DNA of 64,000 bases from Mesostigma viride (GCA_009746045.1 RPFO01000406.1:2818229-2882228); one strand, 5' to 3'; shown: positions 50,343 through 61,979, numbered from the stretch's first letter. Translations and numbers: made by a program. The notes: generated by a model not told the origin, from the letters alone.

Positions 50343-52367
50343 GCAGCTCTAAGGGCCGCCTACGAGCAGGCTGAGAAGGCAGACGCTCAGCAGATGGCCA
50401 AGGACCTGCGCAGCTGCCAGCAGAAGCACGACGGCAAAGGGGCCTGGTTCTGGTACAAGCGCCTCGGGCACCCGGACGGCCTCGGCCGGCCCCACCGCCA
50501 CGATGTCCACGGCGCCCCAGCCAAGCGGGTTCGTACCTGGGCCGCGGCCACGGCCGAGGTCGTGGGGACAGCTGCGCCGCCCCCGCCCCTGCTCCCAGCC
50601 GCCGCCGCCCGCCCGGCCGCCCTGGCCGGCCCCGCTGGGCCCCCGGCCCCGCCTAGGTCAGCGGCGGACTACCTAGTCCCCCCACTGGTCGGCCCACTTG
50701 GCGACCCGTCCGACATGCCTCCTTTCACCTCTCGCGAGGTCACGGAGGCGGTCCAGCGCCTGCGTTATGACGCAGCCACCGGCTCCGACGAGATTCCTGC
50801 CGCAGTTGTGAAACTTGCAGCCGAATTCGAAGACACCGGTGTTATGCTGCTCTTCCGGGACATCTGCAACCGCCTTTTGCTGTCGTCGCAACCACCTGCA
50901 GCGGCCTGGCAACACAGTTTTCGCACGATGCTGTACAAGAACAAGGGGTCGCCTGCCGACCCCGGCAACTACAGAGGGGTGTGCATTCAAAGTGCCCCCC
51001 TCAAGCTTCTTATGCGGCTCATCCTGAACCGCCTGCGCACGGCCCTGGACGGTCACCTCAGCGAGACTCAGCACGGCTTCCGTTCAGGTCGCAACACAGT
51101 ACAGGCGCTCTTCGCTACTCGCCGACTGGTGGAGGAACTGCAACACCTTCAGCCTGGTGAGTCCCCTTTGCACCTTGTGCTGGTGGACTTCATCAAAGCC
51201 TTCGATTCGGTTTTCTGGCCTGCGCTTTGGGACATCCTCGAGCTGTTTCGGATCCCCCGCCCCCTTATTGCTGTCATCCGCAACCTGTATGAAGGGTCCA
51301 CCACTTCGGTGCGCACTTCTTACGGGACCACGCCACCATGCCCTTTACAGAAGGGTGTGTGGCAGGGCTGCGTGCTGTCGCCCTACCTGTTCATTATTGT
51401 GGTCGAATACGTAATGATTCAGGCGCGCAAGCGATTTGCCCGCATCGTGGGTAGGGAACCAGGGGTGTAGGTCGACAACCGTTTCTGTCATGGCGGAGCG
51501 GACACGGAGATTCGGCTGGCAGACATCATCTACGCAGACGACACCACCCTCTTCGAGGACACTGGGCACGTGCAGACATGGCTTGACTGCCTGGCTATCG
51601 AGGCCCGTGCAGTGGGGCTTGAGGTCAGCAAGAAGACAGAGGCCCTGGCGGTTGGGCTCACCCACTCACCGCCACCCCTCTATCTCCTCGACGGCTCTCG
51701 AGTCCTGTATCGGGACCGCGTCAAGCTGCTGGGCAGCCTGCTCCCCAGCTGCGAGGTTGATGTGGATCATCGCATCTCCCTCGCCTGGCACGCTTTACGC
51801 CAGTACCGGGCCCTGTGGCGCAAGCCCCTGGGCAAGATCGAGAAACAGGACCTGTTCAAGGTCCTCGTCCTTCCTGTTCTCACGTATGGGGCCGAGACGT
51901 GGACCCTCACCGCCGACCTGGCCCGCAAGCTGGACGGCGCGGTCACCAACATGCTGCGTTCCATTTTCAGAGTAGGATATGCTGCTCATGTCCGCGATGA
52001 GGACCTGTACCAGGGCATGCCATATATCACCAGCACCATTAAGCAGCGGCGCCTGCAGCTCGTATGACACCTAGCTCGCACCAACCAGGTAGACACCTCA
52101 CGTGGCCCCCCCGCGGGACTGCGACCAGCTCAGCCTGGCCGGCACCTCCTGACGTGGGCCGGGCCCAGTGACGTTAGACGCCGGCAAGGCCCGCACCTTC
52201 AAAGAACAGCTGTAGTAGAGGACATGGGGGGCCTAGGCCTCTCCGTGATTTGGACGAAGATGATGGACAAGGCCAAGTGGGCCCAGGTCATAGAGGACAA
52301 CGAGCCCCCTCCTGTGGGGAAGCGCCCGCGTGTGCAAACCCGTGGGAGGCACGCCAGTGCTGTATAG
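50343..52367 (+). pseudogene. 5'-truncated LINE reverse transcriptase with two nonsense codons
   Basis: One frame runs from upstream of 50394 to TAG at 52365-52367, interrupted by TAG at 51468 and TGA at 52065. RT motifs are visible: KNKGSPADPGNYRGVCIQSA, QHGFRSGRNTVQALF, VLVDFIKAFDSVFWPALWDI, GVWQGCVLSPYLF, then IIYADDTTLFED and VKLLGSLLP. A C-terminal TYGAETWTL segment and a basic tail follow. The endonuclease domain is missing, so the insertion is 5'-truncated. Both stops can be explained by C-to-T changes (CAG to TAG, CGA to TGA). The clade is not certain; it is the pol type common in algae and invertebrates. Confidence 0.88.
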
Positions 52368-53880
52368 ATAGATGTTGTAGCTAGTAATGCTGTTAGATAG
52401 ATGCCGTAGGTAGCTGATGTAGATAGCTTAGACCGGTAGGATTGTTTGCACCCACCCATCCATCCATCGGGGTTAATGCTCCGTGACTCCCCAACGGGAG
52501 CACGAGTCTTTAATCCAGTGCTTCATACCGGCCGATCCGACAGCAATCTGGGCCGGCAAGACCTGGATCCGGCTGTACTGGCGGCAGACACCTGGCCCTG
52601 CAAGGGTCGGCGTGGCGAATATTGTAGAAATAGTAGCTTAAAAGTAACTACTTTCATAGATACAACTCTAGTAGCAACTGGCCGGCATCCGCCCGCCACG
52701 GGCTATACGAAAAATAGTTGCCGTAGCGGCGCCGGATGTGGAAAAAAGTCCAAATGAAGCGCCCGACGTTGCCCACTGCCCACTGCCCGGTCGTACTGAA
52801 CTGCTGATGAGACGATACCTGTCTCCAGGAACGAGGAAGGCCACTTGTCATAACCTTCCGGACGGCCTCCAGGCAGGCTGGCAGGCAGGCAGGCAGTTTC
52901 CCCGTACATCGACAGAGTTAGTATCCGGCCTCAATCGGCATTCAGGGCTATCTTATTGTGATAGCTATCGAAGCTTAACCCGTCTTTTTTTACAACGCGA
53001 TGTATCCCGTTGTAGGGTTAGAGCACGATGTATCGCGTTGTAATCTGACACGTGGCAGACACAGTTGATACGAGATTTTCGGTCTGAAACTCGGTAGACG
53101 GCCTCCTTACATCCCGTAGAACTCAAGAAAAAATCCCGGTATTTTTTGGATTTTTTTTGTGACAGCTGCAAACAAATATGTACCACTGAAATCAGGCATC
53201 TTCGCGGGACGAAGGTGAAGACGACGGCGATGGCGACAGGTAGATGCTGCGGGCCCGGCCTTTAGAGCGGGCGCAACAATGAAATAAATTATGGAGTTTG
53301 GTTTGTTGTCATAGTCCGTAGGACTTTGGGACTCATTTCGGGACTTAATTTGGGAATTGTCCCTTGGTCAGGACTTTTGTATGGAATTATGACAGTTGTA
53401 TGATTCGGACTAGTTATTTTGGGCCTAGGTTGATGTATGAGATCTTCTAGGGGCCGGCGCAGTCGCGCCGCGCTGCGTACTTTACAGCTGGTTGAGATCT
53501 TGTACTCATGCGTGGATTCTATAGGCGAGGGTCGACGTCGACCCGAGCATCTTGTGTGGACTGCCTGCTTCGGAATTCTCTGGAAGGTCGGCGCCATGTC
53601 GGCGCCACTTGCCAGCTTGGTGGCAGACCTAGGTGAAATTGGTCCGAAGGACGAGAGTCTCGTCCTCTTGGTTCGGAATGAAGAGTGTGTTATCACCTGT
53701 CTGAACCCGGGGCATTATTCCAACTGCATTTGCTCGCTCTATCCTAAATGTAGATTGTGTAGATTGATTATATGCCCTAGGATCCGGAGACGTCCGTCCT
53801 ATGGTCAGCAAAATTGGTGCGAGAGGTCCCCAGTTCGATTCCGGCCTGGATTCATTTGTAGATGGCGTTTTTCCGCGTTT
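52368..53880. other. Intergenic sequence with inverted repeat
   Basis: TTACAACGCGAT near 52990 and ATCGCGTTGTAA near 53031 can pair. A B-box-like GTTCGATTCC lies at about 53831. No coding motif was recognised. Confidence 0.4.
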
Positions 53881-53918
53881 TCCGTGGACCGGCACTGAAC
53901 GCAAATGGTTTTCACCTT

Positions 53919-54246
53919 GAATTAATTAATTAATAGACACGCAGTCACGTGAGCATAAGTCCTCAGTGGGAGGGGAACATGCCGGATGGAATGGATGGTA
54001 TAAGCTATCTAGGTCCTAGTTACAGGGGTGTGGGCACCGTGGCCCGAATCGCTATGAATGCCATACTTGGTCACACGCGGAGCCCCCACAGGCTTGGGGG
54101 TGGTCTCCTTCATCACTACTTCTTGCCATCTATCCTTGCGCACCATCTGCCTCCATATTACACACAAACCAGGAGGCTGCCCGGGTGTGAGCCCGTCACG
54201 TCTAGTGTAGCACATGTCCATGCCGAGTCTATCACGAAAAGTCCAC
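53919..54246 (-). mobile_element. SINE-like retroposon with 12-bp target duplication
   Basis: GGTTTTCACCTT flanks it on both sides (53907-53918, 54247-54258). Read on the minus strand it starts GTGGACTTTTCGTGATAGAC and ends GTCTATTAATTAATTAATTC, a (TTAA)n-type tail. GGGCTCACACCCGG near its head is a weak B-box candidate. It encodes nothing. The unoccupied target is present at 31119-31190. Confidence 0.85.
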
Positions 54247-54258
54247 GGTTTTCACCTT

Positions 54259-55052
54259 TGCGGCGTGCCAAATCAGAATATTAATCACAGTGAGCCGTAA
54301 CAGTGCAAAAGCCGCATCTGTTCTGTTAATCCCACTCCCCTAGAGTGGTCGCGGTTAACGTCCGAGAAAACCCGTAATAACCTACCCTAACAATAGGATC
54401 TTTCGCACGACCCGGACGGGTGCGTTACATTGGTTATCGGAGGTTAGGTTAGGGTGGTTTTACAGGGCGGCCCAAAGCCGTGTATAGCTAAGCTAAGGCC
54501 GGCCAGAGCCGACCGGTTTCATCCCGCCCAGCATAGGCGGCTGCCAGAGTCCGGGAACGCTCAGAACAGCTATAGCCGCAGCCGGGGCGCCCTCCCAGAC
54601 CGCCTAACCCATCGTTGCCCAGGCGTTCAAGCTAGGACGCTACTAGACGTCCATGAACGGGGTAAGAAGCTAAAGATCCCCTGATTTCCTTCTTGCCCTT
54701 CCTGTCTTACCCACGCGCGTAGAAACGGGCCGGGGTTTTTGTTTTTTGTCGTAATCCGTTTTCATGTCTGTAAACGTTTGTGAGCGGGTTGTCCCAATTA
54801 AAGACAGCCCTAGTCCGGTGAGCCGTGGGTGGACCCCCAAAGGGCAACGCTGCCTACGGCTCGAGGGTAGTTACCGGCTGGCCGTTGCCTAACTTTGTTG
54901 CCGGTAGCTGTACCTCAACGTTTGCTTACTGTTTGTGAACGTACTGTTTCTGCCTCGTGTTTCTCTCTCGCTGTGAGCACGTCACCTGCACGTAGAGGTA
55001 TCCTGCTGGGTGGGCTCAGTCCTCCTTTCCTTTTCCTTCTTGCATGTCATGC
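54259..55052. other. Intergenic sequence
   Basis: A long imperfect inverted segment around 54385-54460 (AACCTACCCTAAC and GGTTAGGTTAGGG) is visible; no gene was recognised. Confidence 0.4.
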
Positions 55053-55056
55053 TTAA

Positions 55057-58000
55057 CCCTTAAATGGTAGCAACTCAGTCCTAAAAATCGGACTGAGTTG
55101 CACATCTTTGCACCTATGCTTCTCATGGCCCAAAAACAATTTCTGGCTATCCCTTGGTACCAAGCATGCATATATGTTGATTTTCATGGGGGATAGGTCA
55201 CTAGTCCCAAATCAGTTACTTTTGGGTGCTATAAATAGCGCACACCCCAGGGGGGTACGGAAAAATGGGATTTGACATGTATATAATGCATCAGTGGTTG
55301 TTTTACAATGTTGTTGGCCCTGGAATTTCAAAGGCAGATGGAAATAATCCTAGGAATGGCATAGGAACACTGACTTCATGAAATGTTACAAAGCTCCACA
55401 CGCCAGCTAGCGAAACGTCAAAAGTGACTCAGTCCTAAAAATAGGACTGAGTTTTTGTTGCTACAATTTGCTAGCAAACCAATCAAAATATGTATTCCCT
55501 GTGGCATAAACATATGGCAAGACACACAAATGCACAAAATTATCAAGCCCAGGTGTCGGCACAAGACACTATGCCATAAAACATACACACATGTGCCAGC
55601 ATAAACACGCGCGCGCGCGGCGCCGGTAAGCAAAGGTCTAGCCCTATAAGGTGACCCACTACAGCTTTAGGGCTACCATCTACGAGGAGCGCCTCTTGCT
55701 CTTCAGAGCACCGCGCCTCGCGGACCCGCCCAGCAGGCCAGCACCCTCTGCTGCCCTCGTGGTGCGCCCGTTGGCCTCAGCCCATGCCCTGCCAGCCGCG
55801 CTGCGGCTCGTGAGCGGCTGCTGGGCGCGCTGCTTGCGGTCGCCCCCGTCCAGGCCGGTCAGCGCCCCCGAGTGGTACACGTTCCAGCAGGCACCCACGC
55901 ACAGCGCCGCGTCGCAGTCTTTGCACCAGAAGCTGGTGCGCTTGCGCACCTTCTCCACCGTGCACACCACGCACTGGGCCTGCTCCACGAAGGGGATGCG
56001 CTCTAGCTCCAGGTGGGTGCCAGTGAGGCGGCCGCTGATCCCAGGCTGGCGGATAGGTGGCGTGGCGAGGAGAGTCACCCTGCCGCCTGTCCACTGGTTG
56101 CTGACCAGCTGTCGGGCCAGCTCGCTCAAGAAGCCAGCATGGCTGTACATGTCAGCGCGACCAGCGCGGATGAGCTTGTGCAGGATAAATGCATTGGTGA
56201 CCGAGTTGGCCAGGTGGGCGGTCGCTGCCCGGTGCCACCAGATGCGTGTCACAAGCGCATCCTGCACGGGGTATTCAGCCCCGAACTGGTCCTGCAGGTC
56301 CACCGCCTTGTAGACCCCCCAGTAGATCGGCACCAGGCTTGGGGCAGGCACCGTGATGCGCATGTCGCGGCCCCCGTGGCGGCTGACCTCCACCTCGGTA
56401 AGCGGGACCCCCTTGGACGCCATCCACACCGTCTTCCTGTCCTGCCACGCGGTCAGGGTGAGCCCATCCTCGTTGACAGCCCACGCATACTCCCCCTGTT
56501 CCGGCCTGCGCCCCAGCAGGTCCTTGACCTCCGTGAAGGGAAGCCCGCGCCTGTTGGGCATGATGGTGCCCACGACCTGGTGGCCCTGCACGTCGTGGAG
56601 CTCCTCCAGCATGTCACGGCTGGTGTAGAAGCGGTCAGTGGCGATCCTGCACGGGTGCGGCAGCATGCCCGCCAGCATCTTGGTGATCTTGAACGTGTGC
56701 TGGTCCTCGGGCAGCTTGTCGTAGGTGTGTGCGTGGTAGAGGTAGCCAGTGGGCCAGTCGCAGATGCAATACTGCTTGATGTGGAACGGGGAGGGCTTGG
56801 TCGGGTTATAGCACCGGATGGGGCACAGCTTGTGCCGCGTCGAGATGGAGCGCTCGTCGATGGCAGCCTGCTCCCCTGGCACGAAGTAATGCTTGTACGC
56901 CTTGTTGAGAATCTCCTCCAGTTGCAGGAACTGGAAGAGCCTCCACTCACGAGAGTGGCGGTTCTCAGGGCGGTCTGCAGTGTTCCTGAAATGGAGAAAG
57001 CGGCAAATCTGATCAAACCTCATCCGAGGCATGATGTGCTGCAGGTTGGCAGGATCTGCAGCGCCCATGGGCAGCCCAGAAAAGTAGTCTGACCTGGCAG
57101 GCAAACGCAGCAGCGACATTGTGATGATGATGCCCAGAAACTTGCCGAGCTCGTTGATAGTGAGAGGTGTCCATTCCCGAGCTCCAGGCTTGCCAGCAGC
57201 TCGCTTCTCATCAGCATACCGGTTGGTCTCAGCGACGATGGGCTCGAGCACAGTCTTGACATCCCAGAACAGAAGAAACAGGTCGAGAGGACTGAACTTG
57301 TGCGCACGGCCGGGAATGTTCTTGTATGTCGCCTTGCCGTCAAACGCAGGCGCAGGTATCTCGGGCAGAATTCCATCCTCAGGCTTGCCGTTTCCGAAAA
57401 TCCAGCCACCATCCTGCCGAGCATGACGTCCAGCGGCACCATCATCAGGCTCGTCCTCATCGTCGGTCTCGACCAGGTCTGGCACCTCGGCGTCATTGTC
57501 CTCGTCAGCGCTGGCTTCGGAGTTGTCATCGTCATCAGGAGCACGGAGTGGCTGCAGCCGACGCCTTCTGGGTGGATTCTGGCGTGCCGGTGCTCTGGCC
57601 GAATTGCCAGCCTTGCGCTTGGCACGCTTCCTGACCGGGGAAACCGAAATATCCTCGCTGTCGCCATCGCTAGCTGAGGAGGGGTCAGATTCGTCGTCGG
57701 CACCCCCCGACACCCCACCGTCGTCAACATCATCCTGCACTGCGGCATCGCCATCATTCTCATCACCACCGTCAACATCTGCCGAGCCTGCAGCCTCGGC
57801 GACCTTCCACTGATAAACCTGCGCCTTGGTGAAGTCGTATTTCTTTGGATCACCCTCGAAAAGACATTTCGCGAGAGTGCATGCGCGGTTCAGCGACACA
57901 ACAGACCCAGGAATGCGCACAGTAGCATGATTTTCCCCGAAATTCTCCAATGCCCAGCCAGCACCGAATATAGCCGGTGGTACCGAAAGCTTAATTCCAC

Positions 58001-58358
58001 GTCTGAGCAAAAATCCTGACTGCGCGCCACCGGGAGGCGACGCCATGGCTGCCGTCGTTACTCGTCGTTTTCGCGGTCTTCGTCGTTTTGGCTCGTTTTG
58101 GTCATTTTTTTCGCGCCCAAAGTTACCTTTGGACCAGGGTACCCCCCTGGATATTTCTGTTCATAGCTCCCTGTCCAGGTGTCCAAAAGTAGTAAACCAG
58201 GGGTGTACGTGAAAGTACAAATCTAGATCTCGAAGTTGGTCCAAACAGAATATTCAAAAGTTTGCTAGAATTATAGCTAGTTCTGCCACAAACTCGGTCC
58301 GATTTTTAGGACTGAGAAAAACTCAGTCCTTCAAATCGGACTGAGTACCATTTAAGGG
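55057..58358 (-). mobile_element. Intact piggyBac transposon
   Basis: TTAA (55053-55056 and 58359-58362) flanks a 3302-bp element with terminal inverted repeats CCCTTAAATGGTA. The repeats continue as CTCAGTCC after a 4-bp gap in the left copy. Palindromic subterminal motifs of the type ACTCAGTCC-AAAAATC-GGACTGAGT occur at 55072-55098, 55426-55453 and 58296-58346 and are likely transposase-binding sites. The single gene is an uninterrupted transposase. All the parts expected for an autonomous element are present. Confidence 0.92.
55680..58046 (-). CDS. piggyBac transposase (DDE_Tnp_1_7)
   Basis: An uninterrupted 788-residue frame from ATG at 58046. Residues about 85-220 are acidic and low-complexity with a basic KRAKRK patch. 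The catalytic domain follows with Asp397 (AAIDERSISTRHK), Asp471 ([12 protein letters not shown]) and Asp583 (KAVDLQDQFG), the DDD triad of piggyBac enzymes. A C-terminal Cys/His zinc-binding region starts at Cys692 (CVVC, then CKDCDAALCVGAC). It would excise and insert the element at TTAA. Length is somewhat above typical piggyBac transposases because of the acidic region. The start fits: it is 312 bp inside the right end. Confidence 0.93.
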   Translation of the reverse strand: MASPPGGAQSGFLLRRGIKLSVPPAIFGAGWALENFGENHATVRIPGSVVSLNRACTLAKCLFEGDPKKYDFTKAQVYQWKVAEAAGSADVDGGDENDGDAAVQDDVDDGGVSGGADDESDPSSASDGDSEDISVSPVRKRAKRKAGNSARAPARQNPPRRRRLQPLRAPDDDDNSEASADEDNDAEVPDLVETDDEDEPDDGAAGRHARQDGGWIFGNGKPEDGILPEIPAPAFDGKATYKNIPGRAHKFSPLDLFLLFWDVKTVLEPIVAETNRYADEKRAAGKPGAREWTPLTINELGKFLGIIITMSLLRLPARSDYFSGLPMGAADPANLQHIMPRMRFDQICRFLHFRNTADRPENRHSREWRLFQFLQLEEILNKAYKHYFVPGEQAAIDERSISTRHKLCPIRCYNPTKPSPFHIKQYCICDWPTGYLYHAHTYDKLPEDQHTFKITKMLAGMLPHPCRIATDRFYTSRDMLEELHDVQGHQVVGTIMPNRRGLPFTEVKDLLGRRPEQGEYAWAVNEDGLTLTAWQDRKTVWMASKGVPLTEVEVSRHGGRDMRITVPAPSLVPIYWGVYKAVDLQDQFGAEYPVQDALVTRIWWHRAATAHLANSVTNAFILHKLIRAGRADMYSHAGFLSELARQLVSNQWTGGRVTLLATPPIRQPGISGRLTGTHLELERIPFVEQAQCVVCTVEKVRKRTSFWCKDCDAALCVGACWNVYHSGALTGLDGGDRKQRAQQPLTSRSAAGRAWAEANGRTTRAAEGAGLLGGSARRGALKSKRRSS

Positions 58359-58436
58359 TTAAGCTTTCCCATACTGCTTAGTACCTACTCTGTAGTTCAT
58401 GGAAACCTCTCGCAGCAGACGTAATAATGAAGGAGG

Positions 58437-58782
58437 ATTAATTAATTAATTAATAGACACGTGACTGCGTCACGTGAGCATAAGTCCTCAGTGGGAGGGG
58501 AACATGGGATCATCCACATTGGAATGGATGGGGTAAGCTATCTAGGTCCTAGTTACAGGGGTGTGGGCACCGCGGCCCGAATCGCTATGAATGGCCATAC
58601 TTGGTCACACACGGAGCCCCCACAGGCTTGGGGGTGGTCTCCTTCATCACTACTTGCCATCTATCCTTGCGCACCATCTGCCTCCATATTATGTACAGAC
58701 AAACCAGGAGGCTGCCCGGGTGTGAGCCCGTCACATCTAGTGTAGCACATGTCCATGCCGAGTCTATCACGAAAAGTCCACG
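58437..58782 (-). mobile_element. SINE-like retroposon, second full copy
   Basis: It matches 53919-54246 over nearly its whole length, with small indels and an extra GACTGCGTCACGTG word near the tail. It has the same (TTAA)n tail and GTGGACTTTTCGTG head. No clear target duplication was found; it lies about 80 bp outside the intact piggyBac. Confidence 0.8.
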
Positions 58783-58947
58783 GGGCCGGGGCGGCCCTGC
58801 CGCGCGCGGCCGGGGGCACGCCAGGTGAGGATATATCGCCCAGGCTGGGCGGGCTTGGTGCCAGCTAGTCTATCTGATGTATCTACCTGATCTGTGCGGG
58901 CCAGGTGCCCGGCTAGGCCCAGGCGCCTGTGCCTAATAATGTGGGAA

Positions 58948-58986
58948 TTAATTAATTAATTAATTAATAGACACGTGACTGCGTCA
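58948..58986 (-). mobile_element. Severely 5'-truncated SINE insertion (39 bp)
   Basis: Only the 3' end (TGACGCAGTCACGTGTCTAT plus a TTAA tail on the minus strand) is present, flanked by the 14-bp duplication TAATAATGTGGGAA (58934-58947, 58987-59000). Confidence 0.85.
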
Positions 58987-59057
58987 TAATAATGTGGGAA
59001 ACATAGGGCAAATCAGCGTACAAATCCTCATTACTAATGTGCAAACCAAGGGGGATG

Positions 59058-59354
59058 TTAAGGGCCTTTCGCAGCATCTTGGTGACGGCGCCGTCGAGTT
59101 GTAACTTGCTCCAGCTCCTGCGTCAGTGTCCAGGTCCAATCGGCGCCGTAGGTCAGGATCGTCAGAATGACGACCTTGACGAGGTCACGCTTGACGATCC
59201 GGGGTAGGGCGGGGTTGCTCCACCAGCGGCGGTGGTCATGGAGGTGCGCCCACGCCATGCCGATCCGTGCCGTCATGTCGTCCTCGCAGTCGGGAAGCCA
59301 ACTGCCGAGCAGCTTGAAGCGGCCTGAAGCTAGGAGGGTAGTTGACCTCGGCAT
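59058..59354 (-). pseudogene. LINE reverse transcriptase fragment
   Basis: About 98 residues resemble the post-YADD part of the LINE at 51700-51960: FKLLGSWLPDCEDDMTARIG, then VKRDLVKVVILTILTYGA and WTWTLTQEL. Truncated at both ends. Confidence 0.8.
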
Positions 59355-60995
59355 CGTCTAAGATGGCATCGTCTAAGAATGGAGGATATAGACGTACATA
59401 TTAATCAAGGAGGTAGATCCCAATACCTATACTATGCAGTAGCGGCGCACGACGGGGCCACAGGCCAGCCAGGCATTTTCTATAGTTGGGCTGCGTGTAG
59501 CAATCATATTAAGGATAAAGTCTTACACCCAGCGTCATTAGCTAGATGGCAGTGATTTAATACATTAGCTGAGGCAGATCAGTTTATTAAGGATAGTATG
59601 CCCCTCCCAGAAGGGCTGCACCAGACTAGACCAGTGATTCGATTAAGGTTTTTGTTGCTAGTGGCGCTAGGCCACTTGTGGCGTTTTGAACTACAAAAAC
59701 TTCCGTTGACTCGGCCAATGTGTGGCTTTAAGCCAATTAAAATTGGGCTTGGCACGGCCACGTGTGGCGGGCTGGCTTTCCAACCATTCACGGGAAGTAG
59801 AACGGCGGGGTCAGCGCGGCGCCGGCGGCGCCGTACTGGCTGAGTATACAGGGCGGGTCTCTGCCTGCCGGCCGCCCGTGTAGATTTTCGGGGAAATGGG
59901 TATATTTTATTAGCCAATTATGGACCAAAGAGGCGAGAGGGGAAATGAGTATCAGCGAATCCTATGTAAAGGTGGGCACACACAACAGGTGGCCGCCCGT
60001 GTAGATTCCAGGTAAATAGGTGTACGTTTATTCCAAATATAGCCAATAGCTAATCCCTGCTAAGCCTCGGGTATCAAGATGTCAGTGGCTAAAACGGAGC
60101 CTTACTAGACCACGGCCGCCCGTGTAGATTAATCCTCAGTTCGACGCATTTTGCCGCACTTGCTCGCTTGTGTTCGTACTTTTGCGTACTTTTTCGTACT
60201 TTTTATATCGTTGTCGCAATGATTCGGTCCCCATTCTCGACGATGGATTCGAGGATACTATCGTCTCTAAGACACTGCTCCGAAGAAGATGATTTTGATT
60301 GGACAAGACTGTGGTTGATTCTTGTAATACAATTCTACCTAGCTCACTGCACACTGCACCGCCGGTCTAGCTCACTACGGTAGTCACTGCTCAGTGCCCA
60401 GCCTGTCCAGCGGCCAGCGGGCCACTTGGCGCTACTAACATGCACTAAGCGGTATGCACTGTTGCACTTTTCTGAGATTCGTGGCGGAACGCCGGCCGGA
60501 AGTTCGGCTGACACTGCCAATTGTGGCGTAACCTGTTCTAGAGTGAACTTCAGGCACGGCCACTCTGTGGCGAAACGAAACTAGAAAGTAGAACAGCACG
60601 GCCAATTTGTGGCTTCTTGGGGGCCTTCTTGTCAATTAGGGTGGCACCGCCACATTTTACCTAAAAAAGTGCCACACCGCCACATTTGGCGGCATATCGC
60701 CACTAATCGAAACACTGGAACAGAAGTGGCACCCACTGAGTTACCTGCACAGGATGTGTTGCGTGTACTGGAGCAGCTTCACCTGGGCCCAGTCGCTAGG
60801 GCATAAGCACTACTACCGCTATACTGTACTAGATACTAGTATAGAGTGAGACTGCCAATAGCTTAGATACAATAGTTAGTAGATAATATTAGTACCATTA
60901 GAAGCATTAGTTGTGGCTGCCTCTTTTCTCTGGTGCTTGCCTGTGTTTGGGGAGGTACTGTGTATAATGTGTACCTAGTACGGTGCTGGTGAGGT
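59355..60995. other. Intergenic sequence with dispersed short motifs
   Basis: GCCGCCCGTGTAGATT occurs at 59871, 59992 and 60115, a degenerate 121-123-bp period. GGCCA(A/C)-TGTGGC palindromes occur at 59670, 59713, 59756, 60515, 60558 and 60600. No gene was recognised. Confidence 0.6.
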
Positions 60996-61553
60996 ATGTG
61001 GGCCCAAATGCCCCCTATATATAAGAATACTGCTCTCCTCCGGGTGGTGTGTGCCATGGTTCGGTCGGTCTTTCCCCACTCCACCATCAAGTGCGAGGAC
61101 GCGGATGGGGCCGCCCTCTACTCACCCAACCATCGCCCCGATATTACCGTGCTTGACTACGACGGGCAGGGTTGCCACCTGCTCATCGATGTCTCCGTGG
61201 CTCGGCCGCTTTCCGGTCGCCACATCCTCCGGGCGGCTGTGGATGCCGGCGCTGCTGCCGCTGTGGCTGAGCGCAACAAGTTTGCCTCCTACGGCAATGT
61301 GGGGCCCCACCGGGTCATCCCCTTTGTCCTTGAGGAGTTCGGGGCCATGGGCCCCAAGACAGCGGAGTTTTTCCACGAGTGCTGCCAGCGCCGTGAAGAC
61401 CGCCTCGACCTCGAGGGTCAGACCGCCCCGTGGTCGGCCCGCACGTGGTCCTCGTATTGGCGGCAGCGTCTGTCACTCGCCCTCACTCGCACCGTGGCTG
61501 ATGTGTTATTCCGCCGCACCCGGGCCGACTTTGTCGCGACCCATGCGGTCTAG
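60996..61553 (+). pseudogene. LINE ORF2 C-terminal fragment
   Basis: An open frame whose later part (RPDITVLDYDGQGCHLLIDV, then SVARPLSGRHILRAAVDAGA) resembles the domain found after RT in many LINE polyproteins, with V-A-R-P-L and an AAxxAE-x-K helix. No RT motifs precede it, so it is a 5'-truncated remnant. The following 3' sequence to about 61780 has no coding motif. Confidence 0.6.
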
Positions 61554-61900
61554 ATCCCTTCCAGGCCTGCATGGTGGGCCGGCAGCGCTGTTGCTGCGTG
61601 TAGTTTTGTGATGTATAGTTAGTTGTACCTTGTGCCGCTGGCGTGATCCTTGGATGTCTGTGTCAGATTACTATTAATTTCTTCAGGGTTATTCTCCCAG
61701 TTATCGGTTTTTTCCTTATGTTGCATGCCTTAGATCTCACCTCCGTAATCTATCATTCTCAATGAATATATAAGAAGAAAGGTGCAGGTGGCACACGGTC
61801 CCCAAAGGACCCTAGGCTGTCCCCAAAGGACGTTAGGGAAGAACAGCAGGAAGTGGCGAGCACGTCCAGTCACGGTTCCCAAGGGTCCCAAAGATCCATG
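61554..61900. other. Likely LINE 3' untranslated region
   Basis: AT-rich and non-coding, ending before a CCCCAAAGGAC duplicated word at about 61800-61830. Confidence 0.4.
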
Positions 61901-61979
61901 CAGTGCATCATCACGAGGTTACGCACAACGGCAGACGACATTGGAGACTGTCGCAGCTAGAACAAGCTGCCCTAGGGTT

